Shown in pieces: positions 34,848 to 46,920 of a DNA stretch of 64,000 nucleotides. A program made the translations under genes and the position numbers. This stretch comes from Verticillium longisporum (Eukaryota; Ascomycota; Sordariomycetes; Glomerellales; Plectosphaerellaceae): the NCBI GenBank assembly GCA_019188255.1, contig JAETXT010000007.1, positions 2,542,001 to 2,606,000 on the forward strand. Reading direction: 5' to 3'. The notes under the pieces were generated by a model that was given only the letters and a program-made list of their open reading frames with translations, was not told where the DNA came from and made no database searches. Each line of letters begins with the position of its first letter. The first letter of the stretch is position 1.

Positions 34848-37800
34848 ATGGCGAGCCTGCAGGACATCATGAACGTAGATGAGGACCATCAGTTCCATCC
34901 TCAGACCAATAAGAAGGGCACGGTCCCAGCCTCATCCAATGTCCATCAGCAACCATCTGCGGTATCACCAGACTCAGTCACTGCCAGCCTCAAGTATATA
35001 CCACCAGCCCAAAACCCTCATACCCTCGACGGCCCTCCAGCCATCACACATTCAACTTCATCCACCGGATCACCATCCAACACAAGTCAGCCTGCGGCAG
35101 ATCGTCGCCCAAGCAACACGAGCGTCGACTCTATGGATCCGACTTTGTATGGTCACGGTCACTCTGGGTCATCTGGAAGTCATAACCCCTCGAATACACC
35201 AATGCGGCCACTCGCAAATATGTTGCCTGGCGCGGAAGCGTCAGTGAAGCTGACGCCCATCACCGGTCGAGTCAGTCGAGCAAAGAAGGGCGTCCCTGTT
35301 CATACATGTGATCAGTGTCGTCCCCCCAAGGTGAGTCGACACGTCTCGCAAGCCATCAATATGTATGAAACTCACAACTGACTTCTCTCCCAGACGTTCA
35401 CAAGAGCGGAGCATCTGAGGTGAGCTTGCTCCTTCATGTCTTGCAGATTCAACGTATTGACCGAGATTCCAGACGGCATCAGCTAAGCCACGATACACCA
35501 AGATATGCTTGCACTATTTCGGGTTGTGATAGAGCTTTCCACCGCAAGGATCTCTTGGACCGACACCAACAGCGGCAGTGAGTTCGATCCTTTTCCATGA
35601 AAGCGAAAGAGTCGTCAGTGCGCTGACTCTATATGCAGCGAACTGGACGAAGAGAAGTCGCCGAGAAGTCGCAGAACGTCCGCAGGCTCCCTGGATGGAG
35701 GTGCTCGTCTCGGGCTGCATCCCTCCGTCATGAGCTACAGCACCCCTTCGACAACACCAAACTTATCCATGACACCAAACATGGCCCCTAACATTTCGGC
35801 GTTCCTCGGGAGTCCCGGCAGCGCCAGCAAGTCTATGTCTCCGGGAATGGGTGGTGGCAGTGAGAACTACCCATCTGCATCTGGCAGTCACGGATACAAC
35901 AATGACTATCAGTTGTCATCGCATTCGCCCCAGCAGTTGCCGCTGCTTCATGACGGAACTGCAAGTGGCTTCAACACACCAGCCTCTATGATTGTACCTA
36001 CCTTCACCTCTATCGACTACAGCCAGCCCCGCACGAACACGACGTACTCCCAGCTCTACCTTCAAACCCAGGGCCTCCCGAGTCAGCAGACACCAGCAAT
36101 GGACGCGCCCCCAGAGCTTTCGCATCCCTACGACACGTCTAACTGGCCCTCCTCTGCCAGTGACAGTCCCTTCTCCACACCCTCTGAGAGGTCTCGTCGC
36201 GGTCCGTGGGCTGATGCCCAGCGCTCATCCAGTGTGGACTGGCAGGGCACCAACCTTCTCTCTCCGTATGTCTCACATGAACATTCAAGCCCTCCACCCG
36301 GTTTCGACACATTGCCTGCGAGCGGACCCCTCTACTTTCCTTTCTCGCCTTCGCCCCAGCTCGGGTCTGGGCCAGTCTTTGTGCCGTCTCTCGATGCGCC
36401 TTTGACCAACTACCCGGATGATCAGACGCTGTTGGACCCCCATCAGCAGCATCTCTTCCCCAACAGTGTTGGTAATCCAGTCCCAGTCCGAGCTCTAGCC
36501 CAGGCCCAAAGTTCTGTAATTCTAGTCTCGCCAACGACGGCCCTCCTCTCGGATCGCATGATGAACTCGCTCGCATGCGTGGGGCGCCAGAAGGAGGTGG
36601 CTGTCGGCCTCATGGCTGCGCCCATCCTGTCTCCGAGCTCTCTAGCGCCTCCGCCTGCAAGTGCGTACAGGGCGATTCCGTACTACATCGAGGTGTATTG
36701 GGATAAGTTCCATCACCTGTTCCCCATTGTTCACAGACGCACATTTGAGGAGGCATTGGAGCAATGCGACCTGCTGCGATGCGCCATGGCTGCCGTGGCC
36801 ACGCAGTATCTCACCGGCAAGGAGGATCGGATCAGGGGCAATCAACTGCACGAGTATGCGTGGCAGCAAGCCAGAAGGGTAAGCCGGGCCTCGTCGATCG
36901 ATGGACTAGACGCAAGCATAAAACCTGACTAACGCGTTCCAGTCCCCTCATTGGAGCGTATCGGTGATGCAAGCTATTCTCCTCTGCGAGCTGTTCGCTC
37001 GTTTCCGCGGCCGCAAGGCAGCTATTCGCCCGTCCAAGGAGTTCGAAAATGTGTATCAAAGAGTACGTTGCTCCAGTTCGTCTGCCAACGGTCAGCCATA
37101 CAGGATCTAACGAGCATTCGCAGGTTAATGACCCGTCGGTTATTTTCGCTCCTGTGCCAATGAGTGGCCCTAGCAACGTTAGGTGGCACACGTGGCTCGA
37201 CATGGAAGCGCGCCGTCGTCTTCTCGGCGCGTGTTTCGTGCTTGACGTACATACATCGGTCTACCAGGAGCAACGGCGCGTGAGAGAGTTTGACATTGCT
37301 GCCGAGGGGATCCCGTCCATCCCCCTTACAGGCCATACCAACGAGCTTTGGGAGGCTATGAGCGCGGATGCCTGGTCGGCCATGGTGGCGAACAAGGAAA
37401 ACATCATGAGCATGCTAACGACGCTCCCAATGATCAACCCGGGCTCTCTGACCGATTGCACGATCCAGACACACTCGCTATTCGACAGGTCCATCATCCT
37501 GGCGTCCGAGGCCATCCGCCTCCAGTCTCAGGGTTCGGCAGCACCGAGCGATCCGAGCCGCATGGCGGGGCTGTTCCCGGACTGCCCGGTCGCCAACACG
37601 TACCTTGCGCTCCATCACGCGCCGCTACATGACCTCCTGGCGGTTTCGGGCGAGAGCTGGGTGTTCAGCCAAAAGCTGATGGAGGCGTCGTCGTTTGCGG
37701 AGCACAAGAAGAGGCTCCGGCAGTGGAGTTCTTCGAGCGAGGCGGCAACATCAGTCATCTTCGCGTGTCGAGCGATGGAGGCCTTCACGGCGCAAGGCAA

Positions 37801-38203
37801 CCGGCGGGACGCGGACGAAGACGACGAGGATGCAGACAACATGGATATCTGGGACACGCAGAGGCCGCGGACGTGGCGGGACGACGTATCAGACTACTGG
37901 GGCATGTACGTCTGCGCCCTCATCTGCTGGGCTTTTGGCCACGGTGCCTCGGCCGACGAGATGGGAGACGCGACGATGGTGCGCGAAGGGGCCGGCGAGG
38001 CAGCGACGCTGGCCTGGGTGAGGGCGGTTGCTCGCATGGGCGAGAAGGACGTCATGAAGATTCGCAATCTGCAGGACTCGACGAAGGTGGTCGAGCTGGC
38101 GAGGTCGTGGCTGGAGGCCGACTGCATTGGGAACCGCAGTCGGTTGTTCGTGGATGCGGTTCGGGTGCTGAGAAAGTTGGAAGAAGGCGTTCAATGGGCG
38201 TGA
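34848..38203 (+). CDS. C2H2 zinc finger transcription factor with fungal-specific regulatory domain
   Basis: Six exons: 34848-35330, 35394-35419, 35473-35577, 35639-36878, 36943-37062 and 37124-38203, giving 1017 residues. Introns are 53-64 nt and GT-AG. Two zinc fingers lie at residues 154-205. Finger 1 (CDQCRPPK, TFTRAEHLRRHQLSH) is split by two introns around a 26-nt exon. Finger 2 (CTISGCDRAFHRKDLLDRH) is canonical, C-x4-C-x12-H-x3-H. The middle homology region of fungal regulators starts near residue 550 (YYIEVYWDKFHHLFPIVHRR) and continues through AILLCELFARFRGRKA and WHTWLDMEARRRLLGACFVLD. The region between (210-540) is Ser/Pro-rich. Nuclear DNA-binding regulator by family; target unknown. 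The ATG context CACCATGGC is strong. A 26-nt exon is easily missed by automated prediction. Confidence 0.9.
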
Positions 38204-40010
38204 TTACGAGAAGGCGGATACAGCACAAGACGGGACTGCAAAGAATTCGAAAACAGAGCAAGCGAGGGATCTGGTGATGGATGTATTTGTACGGTGCATT
38301 GAGGGCGGCCAGCATGCATGGGATGGATAGGGGGTGCACGAAGATACTGGGAAAGAGCTGCTGCATACCTACCTAGGTACATGATGAGTAGACGGACGGG
38401 CTACATAAAGTAATCTGCTTCTCGTACACCAAAGTCTTGTGGGTCTGCTTTTCAGCTGCCAGAAGAAGCTCTTATCACTTCGAGATCCGCGAGGGCAATC
38501 AATGCGTTCCCCCTTTCGTGGAAACACCAAATAGAGCGAGGCTGGTGAGGTGCCAATGCATAACACTGATAGGGACATGATCGGGGCGAGTAGAGAGGGC
38601 TGGGCCGGATAGGTGCATGGCGTGCTTTGTCTCTTGCATGATGCACATGTGTCTTGGCTGGTCAGACCGATGTACGTCATGCATGAGGCATGAGGTGAGA
38701 AAGGAAGCTGCGCGGCGGGCGGTGACGACGCCGAGGTGAGATTCCTAGGTCTAGCTACCGTACCTACCCACCCAGCTACCTAAGGTAGGTCGCTGGGTAC
38801 ATGTAGGTACCGCGGTACCCAAGCACAAGGTAGGTAGCTCGAAGCTTTGCTGGGGCTTTAGCGCCAGCGTCGGTCAATGTCCACCGCCTGCCGAACGGCA
38901 CCAGGCCACCCCACGCTCCGGGGCTGTACGGTGCCTACCTAGGTAGGCGAGGCACCTACACTTGCTAAGGTAGCTAGCTAGGTACCTAGCTAGCTACCTT
39001 ACCTAGGTAGCTGTCTAGGTAGCTCAGGTAGCAGCGTTCGAGGCAAGCGCCCGGCGAGAGGCAGGCGCAAGTCGCAACCCAACCCCCAGCCTTCTGATTT
39101 TTTGCTGAGAAGGAGGAAGGGGGACCTGGTCGTCGACTCGTCTCGACTGGCCTTGCCGTGCTTTGTCGAGCTCTGCTTTGTCCCGGGCCTGGAAACGGAA
39201 CGGACCCATTGGCTTCCCTCGTCGCGCTCACGACCTCCAATCTCTCGTCTCTCATCTCGTCTACCTGATACCTACTGCGACTACCATGTACACTGACCCA
39301 ACCCGGACCCAAACCAGCCCGCACCAACCTGGAACCGCACCGGCTCCCCTCTGATCAAAGTACCCCCCTTAGCACCATCTCACTACATAGGTAGATCGAG
39401 ACCCCCGAACCCCTCGTGTTCGTGCATTCCGGACCTTCCATCCTACCTACCTACTACCACCACCTCTACCACCTCTATCCATACCTTTGACTCTTTCGAC
39501 CGACGACGACGCCTTTCTTTGTCTTTTCACCACGAGACATCGATCCTACCCTGCTGCCGCCACCTACTACGTACTTACGTACGGCACACCTCACTCTATC
39601 GAACGAGACCCTCGCATCCCTTTATTAGGTAGCCATCCTAGGTAGGCACCAGACCTGGCTCCGGGGCACGCTACCGCTGCCGACAGGCCCAGCTGCCGCC
39701 ATTTGCGACCAACAAGCTGATCGCCACCCAACCTAGTTGTGGGTAGTGTAGCTAATTTGCCTTGCGGGCCTTACGACATCGATTCCTACCTAGGTACCTC
39801 ACCTACCTAGGTACTCAGCTCAGCTCACTCAGCGCTCAACGACCGCGACCCCTTCCATCGATTTCTCTTGGACCTTTTTTTCGTACCTTTCCCCAACTTG
39901 CGACCGCCGCAGAACTCAACGCACGCGCACGTACGAACCAGAAGAAGCATCACCAATTCCAATTCGAATCCTTCGCTCAGAGACCGAGTCGACACTACAC
40001 AGAGATCAAA
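38204..40010. promoter_or_regulatory. Repeat-dense spacer and leader of the CBM48 gene
   Basis: Holds the 3' region of the C2H2 factor gene, then an unusually dense set of CCTAGGTA and GGTACC words (38740-39030, with more to 39830). The C/T-rich leader of the CBM48 gene follows. No convincing reading frame. Confidence 0.55.
38740..39030. repeat. Densest CCTAGGTA/GGTACC palindromic cluster
   Basis: At least a dozen overlapping words such as CTACCTAAGGTAGGT, ACCTAGGTAGG, GGTAGCTAGCTAGGTACC and TAGCTAGCTACC. Most are perfect or near-perfect palindromes. More copies follow at 39385-39450, 39565-39660 and 39785-39820, all upstream of the CBM48 gene. Confidence 0.9.
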
Positions 40011-43000
40011 ATGACTGGTGGTACCTTCAAGTTCACGTGGTATGTTTCACCCTTTGCGCCCCTCCCCCTCCCTCCCTCCCTCCCTCGACCCCCCTCTTCC
40101 TCCTGCTCCATTGGTAAGGCCTACTCCGTGGGCAAGGCCTACTCCATTGGCAAGGCGGACGGGCAATTGGAGCTGCTCGTGCGTGCTGGGGGGAAGCTTC
40201 GTGCCTGGCACGAAGGTCGACGGGCTTGTGCGCATGCGCGCAAATCACCCAGCGCTGGAATGCCCTTTTGCTCATGCCACATGCACGACGCAAACCTTCG
40301 TTTGCCGGCCTCAAACCCAACGGCGCATTGGCTCTCGCGCCCTCCCACCCGAGCCACTGCCTGCCGCCGTCTGAACACGAGCCGACAGCTCGAGCTGGAA
40401 CCTGGCGCAAATCTGGGCTCGATCGACACACCTGGCTGACCACGCTCTTTTTCGTACTTGTAGGGGCCATCCCGCCGAAGAGGTCTATGTCACCGGCACC
40501 TTCGACAACTGGACCAAGTCGGAGAAGCTCAGCAAGGTCGGCGACTCATTCGAGAAGAACGTTACCCTCCCCGACGCTTCCAAGAAGATCTACTACAAGG
40601 TACGTTGACTTGCGTCTCCTGTCTGTCGCACCGCTGTTCCTTGCACACGTTGCATCTTGTCATGTCCCCCTCTTCTCCTTACCTCACGCTCGCTCTCCGT
40701 TTTCCTGAGCACATCGAAAAATCAAAAATCAAAATCGAGGCACCGAAGCGCCGGGCTGCGATCAAAGGCCCTGTGCGGCGCCAGGAAAACCCGCATGCGG
40801 AAGCACAATCGGGTCTCGCCAGCCCCAAGCCACCTGTGTGCATCAGCGCCGTCCAACCCGCCCCCCCGTCGCCTGTCGCTTGGTTTGGTTTGGTTCGGCC
40901 TCCAAACGCCGACTGCAACTTTGGCCCTGCGCCGCTGCGCTCGCTAGCTTCCAGGCGCCGATGCAAAACAGAGCGACAAGCGGGCCCCCGGCGATGCGCT
41001 GTCTTTCCATCCCTCTTGTCACGGGACGCAAACTGCTCGTTTTTCCCCAGACTGCTAGGTCAGCCGTCTCTCCCTCGTCCAACGACTGGCAGGCAGGCAT
41101 CCAGGCACGCAGGGCTAGAAACGCCAGGGCCAGGGGCAGCTTGGCCCGCCTGACTGCTTGCGTCTGATGCGTCTGACCGAACATCCCGGTCCGCTTATGA
41201 CGCAACCCCTCAATCGGCTCCAACCCTGGGAGATTGCGGCTAGTGTCGAAGCGGTGAGAAGCTCCACGAAGACAAGACAGATCCCAAGGCAACCAGCAAG
41301 CGACCACAAACCAAGATTATCCAGGTTCGCCAAATTCTGTGGAGCGACGCAAGGCCCCTGCAGACACCACGCCGTCAACACGAGACCTCTGCATTTAACC
41401 CAGCCATTCCGCGCCGCGTCATCCTTACTCGTCGTCTTTCTGGGACTTTGCTTCATTCTGACCTCACTTATTCGGCTGTTCTGCCTTTGATCTCATAACA
41501 ACACTTTCAGAACATCCCCCCCCTTTGCTGACCTGAATTTTTCCCAGTTCGTCGTCGACAACAATTGGATCACCGACCACACGGCCCCGCAAGAGCCTGA
41601 TCACGAAGGAAACGTAAACAACTTCCTGACGCCCGAGCAGATTGTGAAGGAGAACCCCACCGCCGCCATCATGAACACCATCACTCCCGAGTCTACCACG
41701 GCCGCCCTGGCCAAGGACGTGCCTCTCGAGAACTCCAAGGCGAGCGAGGAGGAGCCCAAGGCCACCCCGTCCATGCCATTGGCGGCTTCCCCCAGACGCC
41801 CGTCGACGAGCTCGACAAGACCATCAGCGTCAACCCTCTGCCCGCGAGCGATGTGACCAAGCCCCAGCCCAACATTGCTCCCGGCGAGCCTCTCCCCCTT
41901 CCGCCCATGCCGGTGATATTCACTCCCAGGTCACTCTCGACAAGGAGTCGTACGAGAAGAGCGACCGCCTGCCCGGTTTGACCGAGGCAAACTCTACCCT
42001 GCCTAGCACCACCGGCGCCGACATTCCCGAGTCCAGCCTGCCCATGCCCGCTGCTGCCATTGCTGCCGGCATTGACACGACCACCATCAACACGGTGACG
42101 CCCGAGGCCACCACCGCCGCTCTCGCTGCCAACGTGCCCAAGACCGTCAACGCCGCCGCGCTCGACGCCAAGGTTCCCGAGGCTGTCGTTGAGAGCCAGA
42201 AGGCCGCCGGTGTTGACCCTGAGGCCAGCGCTGACCCCAAGGAGGTCATCGACAAGGCTACCGTCGAGGATGAGCTGAAGGAGAAGGTCCCCGAGGCCCC
42301 CTCGACGTCCGAGGGCACCGCCGGCTTCGGCACCCAGAAGTCCGAGAACGCCGGCATCGCCGCTACTGCCATCACTGCTGGCGGCATCGCGCTCGCCGCT
42401 GCCGTTGCTGCGAAGGACGCCATTATTGGCAAGGCCGAGCCCGCCGCCACTTCGGCCTCTGAGACGGCCACCGACGCCGCCAACCAGGCCTCCGTCGCCG
42501 CCGCCGGTGCCGCCACCAACCTCCCTGAGGCTGTCAAGGAGAAGCTTCCTGAGTCGGTCCAGGAAACTATCAAGAGCCAGGCCCGGGAGGATGTCCGTCA
42601 GGAGGTCGCCCCCACAGTCCCCAGCGAGGTCAAGGAGTCCATCATCGAGGCCGGCAAGGCCCCCGAGGCTGCCGCCAGCACCTCTGCTGTTCAGGACAAG
42701 GCTGCCGTCGAGTCCGAGCTGCTGCAGGAGGTCAAGGCCGTTCCCGCCGTCGGCGAGGACAAGTCGAAGACGGAGGAGGTCAAGACTGATTCTGCCGTCG
42801 GTGCCGCCCCTGTTCTGGTCACCGAGGAGGTCAAGCAAGACGCTGCTGCCGCCGTTGCCGCACCTACCGCCATCACACCATCTGCTCCCAAGGTTGACGA
42901 TGTCCCCGCCGCCAGCAACCCCGCTCTGCACACCGCCCCGACCCCAGTCGTGACCGACGGTCCGTCTACCACGTCGGCTGCCGTCAAGTCCGAACCTGAG

Positions 43001-43303
43001 TCTGTTGCGCCCGCTACCGAGGCCAAGACTGAGACGGCCGCTGCGGAGGACAAGGCCGAGGAGTCCAAGGCTGTCCCGACGAAGGAGGGCGATATTCTTC
43101 CCAACGGCGCCAATGCCGCTGCGCCGGCCGAGCCCGTGAAGCAGACGACACAGGAGTCTCCCGCCACGCCCGCCAAGGCAGAGGCATCTGGCTCGACCAC
43201 GACGCCCAGCACCAGCAGCCAGAAGGGCACCGAGCAGAAGAAGAAGAACCGCCTCAGCGCCTTCATTGGCAAGCTCAAGAGCAAGGTGCACTCGAAGGAT
43301 TAG
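40011..43303 (+). CDS. AMPK-type glycogen-binding (CBM48) protein, MDG1/CRP1-like (two apparent frameshifts)
   Basis: Exons 40011-40039, 40464-40599 and 41548-43303; about 640 residues once mended. The N-terminal 100 residues form an AMPK1-type carbohydrate-binding module: FKFTWGHPAEEVYVTGTFDNW, then KKIYYKFVVDNNWITDH. This is the arrangement of yeast MDG1 and CRP1. The rest is Ala/Glu/Lys/Pro-rich low complexity ending in a basic KKKNRLSAFIGKLKSK motif. The frame shifts twice in exon 3: near the C-run 41765-41768 (before IGGFPQTPVDELDKT) and near 41904-41906 (before HSQVTLDKESYEKSDRL). One added C at each site restores the frame and an exact multiple of three. Introns of 424 and 948 nt are far longer than elsewhere here. 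Glycogen or starch-like binding is inferred from the domain; partner unknown. Confidence 0.85.
40106..40159. repeat. Tandem repeat, 3 x 18 bp, in intron 1 of the CBM48 gene
   Basis: Three 18-base units (CTCCATTGGTAAGGCCTA and variants) follow the first exon of the CBM48 gene. One unit contains GGTAAG, a possible decoy 5' splice site. Confidence 0.9.
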
Positions 43304-44459
43304 ATTGGTTGTGCAGTTTTGTCTCCGGATTGAGGAAAAGCCACCCCTCCTACGTCTTGGCTTGTGCGAACACAAAAACATAACACACTCACACTCTCGC
43401 GCATAATTATGCTACGGCTTGGTCATTCGTCGTCTCGTTTTTATGATTCCCCCTGTTTTCTTGATTTCCCGCTTTTCACCGCAAAGAGTTCGAGAGGAGA
43501 GGTCGAAGGAGAGGAAGTGGGCAAGGTGGCCAAAGGGCCCAAGGGCCAAAAGGAGGTAACTGTGCGGCTGCGGCTGTACAGGAATTGGAGGAATGGATGG
43601 ACGAATGGTCATGAGGTTTTCCGACTACAATGTGGGATGCAACATGAGAGGCGGCTTGTCTTCTTCTTTTTTTTTCTCATATACTTAATCGAGGTTGTTT
43701 CGCGACTGTTATTGGATGGTGTCTCTGTCTATCTGACGTGCGATACAGGCCGGTGGAGGTCGACAATGTTCTCTCGGTCGCGACTAATGGTCTCACATTT
43801 CCTCCGTCTCAAGTTCAAGCGCCGACCAACCCGTTGAGGAACGAATCGATCAATCGGACACAAACATTTTCATCCGAAGACCCAAGGCATGAGCAGCTGG
43901 CGAGCTGACAAGTGAGTGATGAATTTACCAAGCTTTGCCTTCGTCTCCTCGCTTCGCCTCATCATGTTGATCAATGACAGGAAGGGAGAGATGGGCGGCA
44001 TGGGCATGACTGACACAACAACATCAGACGGCCGTCCCGTCTTCTGTGTCGCTGCGACGAGTGTTCTTCATGCCCGATATGCGGTCCCCGAGCATGGACC
44101 CGCGGTCGTCTTGAAAAACTGGGGAGCCCTGGAAACTAGACTGTCGCCACAAGAGAATAAGAAACACGCACCGAGAGGGAGGGGGAGGGGGGCTTGGTGT
44201 ATGTGTGTGTGTGTGACTGACCACACCGGCACCAAAAGGATGAAAAAGAATGGTCGGGTAATGGTGCACGCAGGACTGTCTCGGGGAAGACAGAAATTGG
44301 TCTGTCCTCGCCACACTTTTGGGCACCACCCCCTCCGACGAAGCTTGGGATCATGAAACGGCGCGCTAGTCAGGATCGATTGCCGCGTGCATGGGCTCTG
44401 GCTTGCTTTCCCTTTTCCATCTTCAGGATACGGAGAGATCCCAAGAGATCCCAAGAGAA

Positions 44460-44460
<1 letters not shown>

Positions 44461-44490
<30 letters not shown>
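44461..44490. repeat. (GCTG)7 tetranucleotide repeat
   Basis: Seven perfect units of GCTG. Confidence 0.95.
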
Positions 44491-44491
<1 letters not shown>

Positions 44492-45238
44492 ATGAATCTG
44501 CCGCCGGGGGCGATCGTGGGAGTCGGCCGTGTGGGGTGCTAGCCAGGTGCTGGTTGTTGGAGGTTGATGAGCATGTGTGTGTGGGGAGGCGTTGCATTGA
44601 GACGTTTTGTCGTGTGGTGGGCTACGATCAGAGGACGGGATCTCGGACGACACCGTGCCACCCCTGCGCTGCGCTGCACTGCGTTACCTTTTGATTCACA
44701 AGGCCAGATGCCCTGAAAATGCGGTGGAGATGTACGAACGGGGGTCAACGCTGGTCGCGAGATCGAGGTTAATTGCGGCTGTGAGCGATACAATGGCCCC
44801 TGCGGCTGGCGGGGAGGGGGGGCAAGAAGGGGCTGCCATCTGGATCTGGATCGACGCATGGCCATGTTGCTGGTTGATGGGATCTGCCCTTCGGGTAGAT
44901 GATGGGGGGGCTGTGCGGCGCATCGTCTGTCCAGGCATCGCCAGTCTAGGCATCGTCTCTCGTCTATCGGGCATCGCACATGGCGCATCGTCCGTCGTCG
45001 GCGTGGGCTGTGGACCTCCCTGGCCGCGGGTTGGTGGGCCATGTTCTTCATGGGCCTGGCCCTTTTCTTTCACGCTCGCAGCATGGCACTCGGGACGCCA
45101 TGTTCCACGGCATCCTGGCGGCGGTCCTCTATCTCGAACGGGGGCCATCAACGGCGCGTGGCCGCAATGGCAGAGCCCTTCGTCGTCTTCACTCTGCAGT
45201 GCCAGGCTTGTTGAGCCTTGGGTCGAAGATTGATCTTG

Positions 45239-45244
45239 TATAAG
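45239..45244 (+). promoter_or_regulatory. TATA-like box of the pectate lyase gene
   Basis: TATAAG about 180 bases before the ATG, followed 55 bases later by a C/T-rich stretch where fungal transcripts often begin. Position and sequence fit a core promoter; not proven. Confidence 0.5.
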
Positions 45245-45424
45245 AAGCATGGCGCGTCGCGTCTTGAAGATGTTGGGCCTTGTTCTTCACAGCAACATCT
45301 CTCTCTCCTTTCTCTGTCTCCTCGACATCTTCAACTCCCCTTTCTTTTCTTTTCTCACACTCTTCTCGAGATTGCATCTCGAATCTTCCCACAACTAAGA
45401 CCTGCCTCGAAGAAAACCGTCAGC

Positions 45425-46920
45425 ATGAAGACTGCCGTTCTCTTCTCCATCTCCGCGCTGAGCGCCTACGTTGTCGCTGCGCAGGCGCCCCTCGACGCCC
45501 AATGTGGCGGGTGAGTCTTTCGCAGCCCTCGTCCTCGTGGGAGGGTCTTCCCGCGTTTTGAACCGAGCTGACGACTGGATGCTGCAGATCTGGCTGGACC
45601 GGTGAGACCTCGTGCGAAGCCGGGTCGTCCTGCGTGGCCGTCGATGCGTGGTACAGCCACTGTGTGCGTGCCGTTGCTGTGCGGCAAGAAGAGGAGCAGG
45701 GGGGTGACGCTGAGGAGAAGAAGGACAAGAAAAAGGACAAGAAGAAGGAGGTGGATGCTGGGCAGGATTCGGGCAGCGGTTCTGGAGACGAGGAGACTGG
45801 TGGTGATGCCGGGAATGATGCCGGCGGCGATGCCGGCGGCGAGGAAGCGGGTGGTGATACCGGCAATGATGCTGGTGGTGATACTGGTAACGACAGCGGC
45901 AACGACTCTGGCAGCGACACCGGAAACGACTCTGGCAACGATACTGGCAACGACACCGGAAACGATACCGGAAACGACACCGGAAACGACACCGGCAATG
46001 ATGACACGCCAGCTTCGACCCTGCAGACGGTCGTCACTTCGGCCGCCCCCGCCGCGTCTTCGAACCCCGACTCGGGCAGCGACTCGGGCAACGATTCCGG
46101 CAACAATTCCGGCGACGACACGGCGACGCCCACCGACGCAGAATCCCCCTCGGCATCCGCGTCCCTGAGCCCCGGCACGCCCAACCTCTCGGGCGCCCCG
46201 CCGTCGGCGACATCAGCACTGCCGGCCAACCCCGGCGGCTCGGGCACGGCCAACGGCAACATTCCGGCGCCGGCGGGCACGGAACTGGCGAGCGCCCCGA
46301 TCAAGGTGTCCGGCGCGCTCGACGGCGGCATGAAGCTGTACGACCGCGACACGGTCGTGTGCGCGGGCCAGGCGGAGGGCGGCGAGGCGGACGCCATATT
46401 CGTCCTCGACGACGGCGCGACCCTGTCCAACGTCATCATCGGGCCGAACCAGGGCGAGGGCGTGCACTGCCTGGGGACCTGCACGCTCGAGAACGTCTGG
46501 TTCCAGGCCGTGTGCGAGGACGCCATCACGCTCAAGCAGTCGGCCGGCACGTCGCGCATCGTCGGCGGCGGCGCCTTTGACGCCAGCGACAAGATCATCC
46601 AGTTCAACGGCTTCGGCACCGTCGAGGTGACCGACTTTTACGCCGAGAACTATGGCAAGCTCGTCCGCAGCTGCGGCAACTGCAAGGGCAACGGCGGCGC
46701 CCGCAACATTGTCATTGGCGGCGTCAGAGCCGTCGCCGGCGGCGCCCTCTGCGGCATCAACACCAACCTCGGCGACACGTGCTCCGTCGTCGACTCGTGC
46801 CAGTCCGAGGGCAAGAGCTGCGAGCTGTTCGAGGGCAACAATGACGGCGGCGAGCCCGCCAAGATTGGCGAGGGGCCCGACGGCTCGTCGTGCACCGTGA
46901 GCGGGCTGACGACCTGCTGA
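45425..46920 (+). CDS. Secreted pectate lyase (polysaccharide lyase family 3) with N-terminal CBM1
   Basis: Exons 45425-45510 and 45588-46920, 472 residues; the 77-nt intron (GTGAGT to CTGCAG) splits the cellulose-binding module. PL3 enzymes cleave polygalacturonate by beta-elimination with Ca2+. A signal peptide is clear (MKTAVLFSISALSAYVVAA). A CBM1 follows (QCGGSGWTGETSCEAGSSC, then WYSHC). Next is a Lys/Glu-rich patch and a long Gly-Asn-Asp-Thr/Ser linker with tandem repeats. The catalytic domain fills the last 230 residues: VVCAGQAEGGE, DAIFVLDDGATLSNVIIG, GVHCLGTCTLENVWF, CEDAITLK and GKLVRSCGNC, with the even Cys spacing of the family. It acts outside the cell on plant cell walls. Linker hexamer units of the form GNDTGN occur many times. 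Confidence 0.95.
45790..46005. repeat. Minisatellite coding the Gly-Asn-Asp linker of the pectate lyase
   Basis: Imperfect 12-base units of the form GGCAACGACACC and variants in frame, giving a run of GNDTGND-type residues between the CBM1 and the catalytic domain. A less regular copy set continues near 46075-46115. Confidence 0.9.

Larger units (their letters stand above)
43304..45424. other. Spacer and promoter region of the pectate lyase gene
   Basis: No convincing gene in 2.1 kb. It has a GCTG array at 44461-44490. The right end shows a promoter-like layout: TATAAG at 45239-45244, then a strongly C/T-rich stretch at 45298-45365. Confidence 0.55.

Noticed and set aside
41693..43381. 562-residue minus-strand frame
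   Set aside because: Antisense shadow of the CBM48 gene tail; Gly/Leu/Arg composition comes from its Ala/Glu-rich codons.
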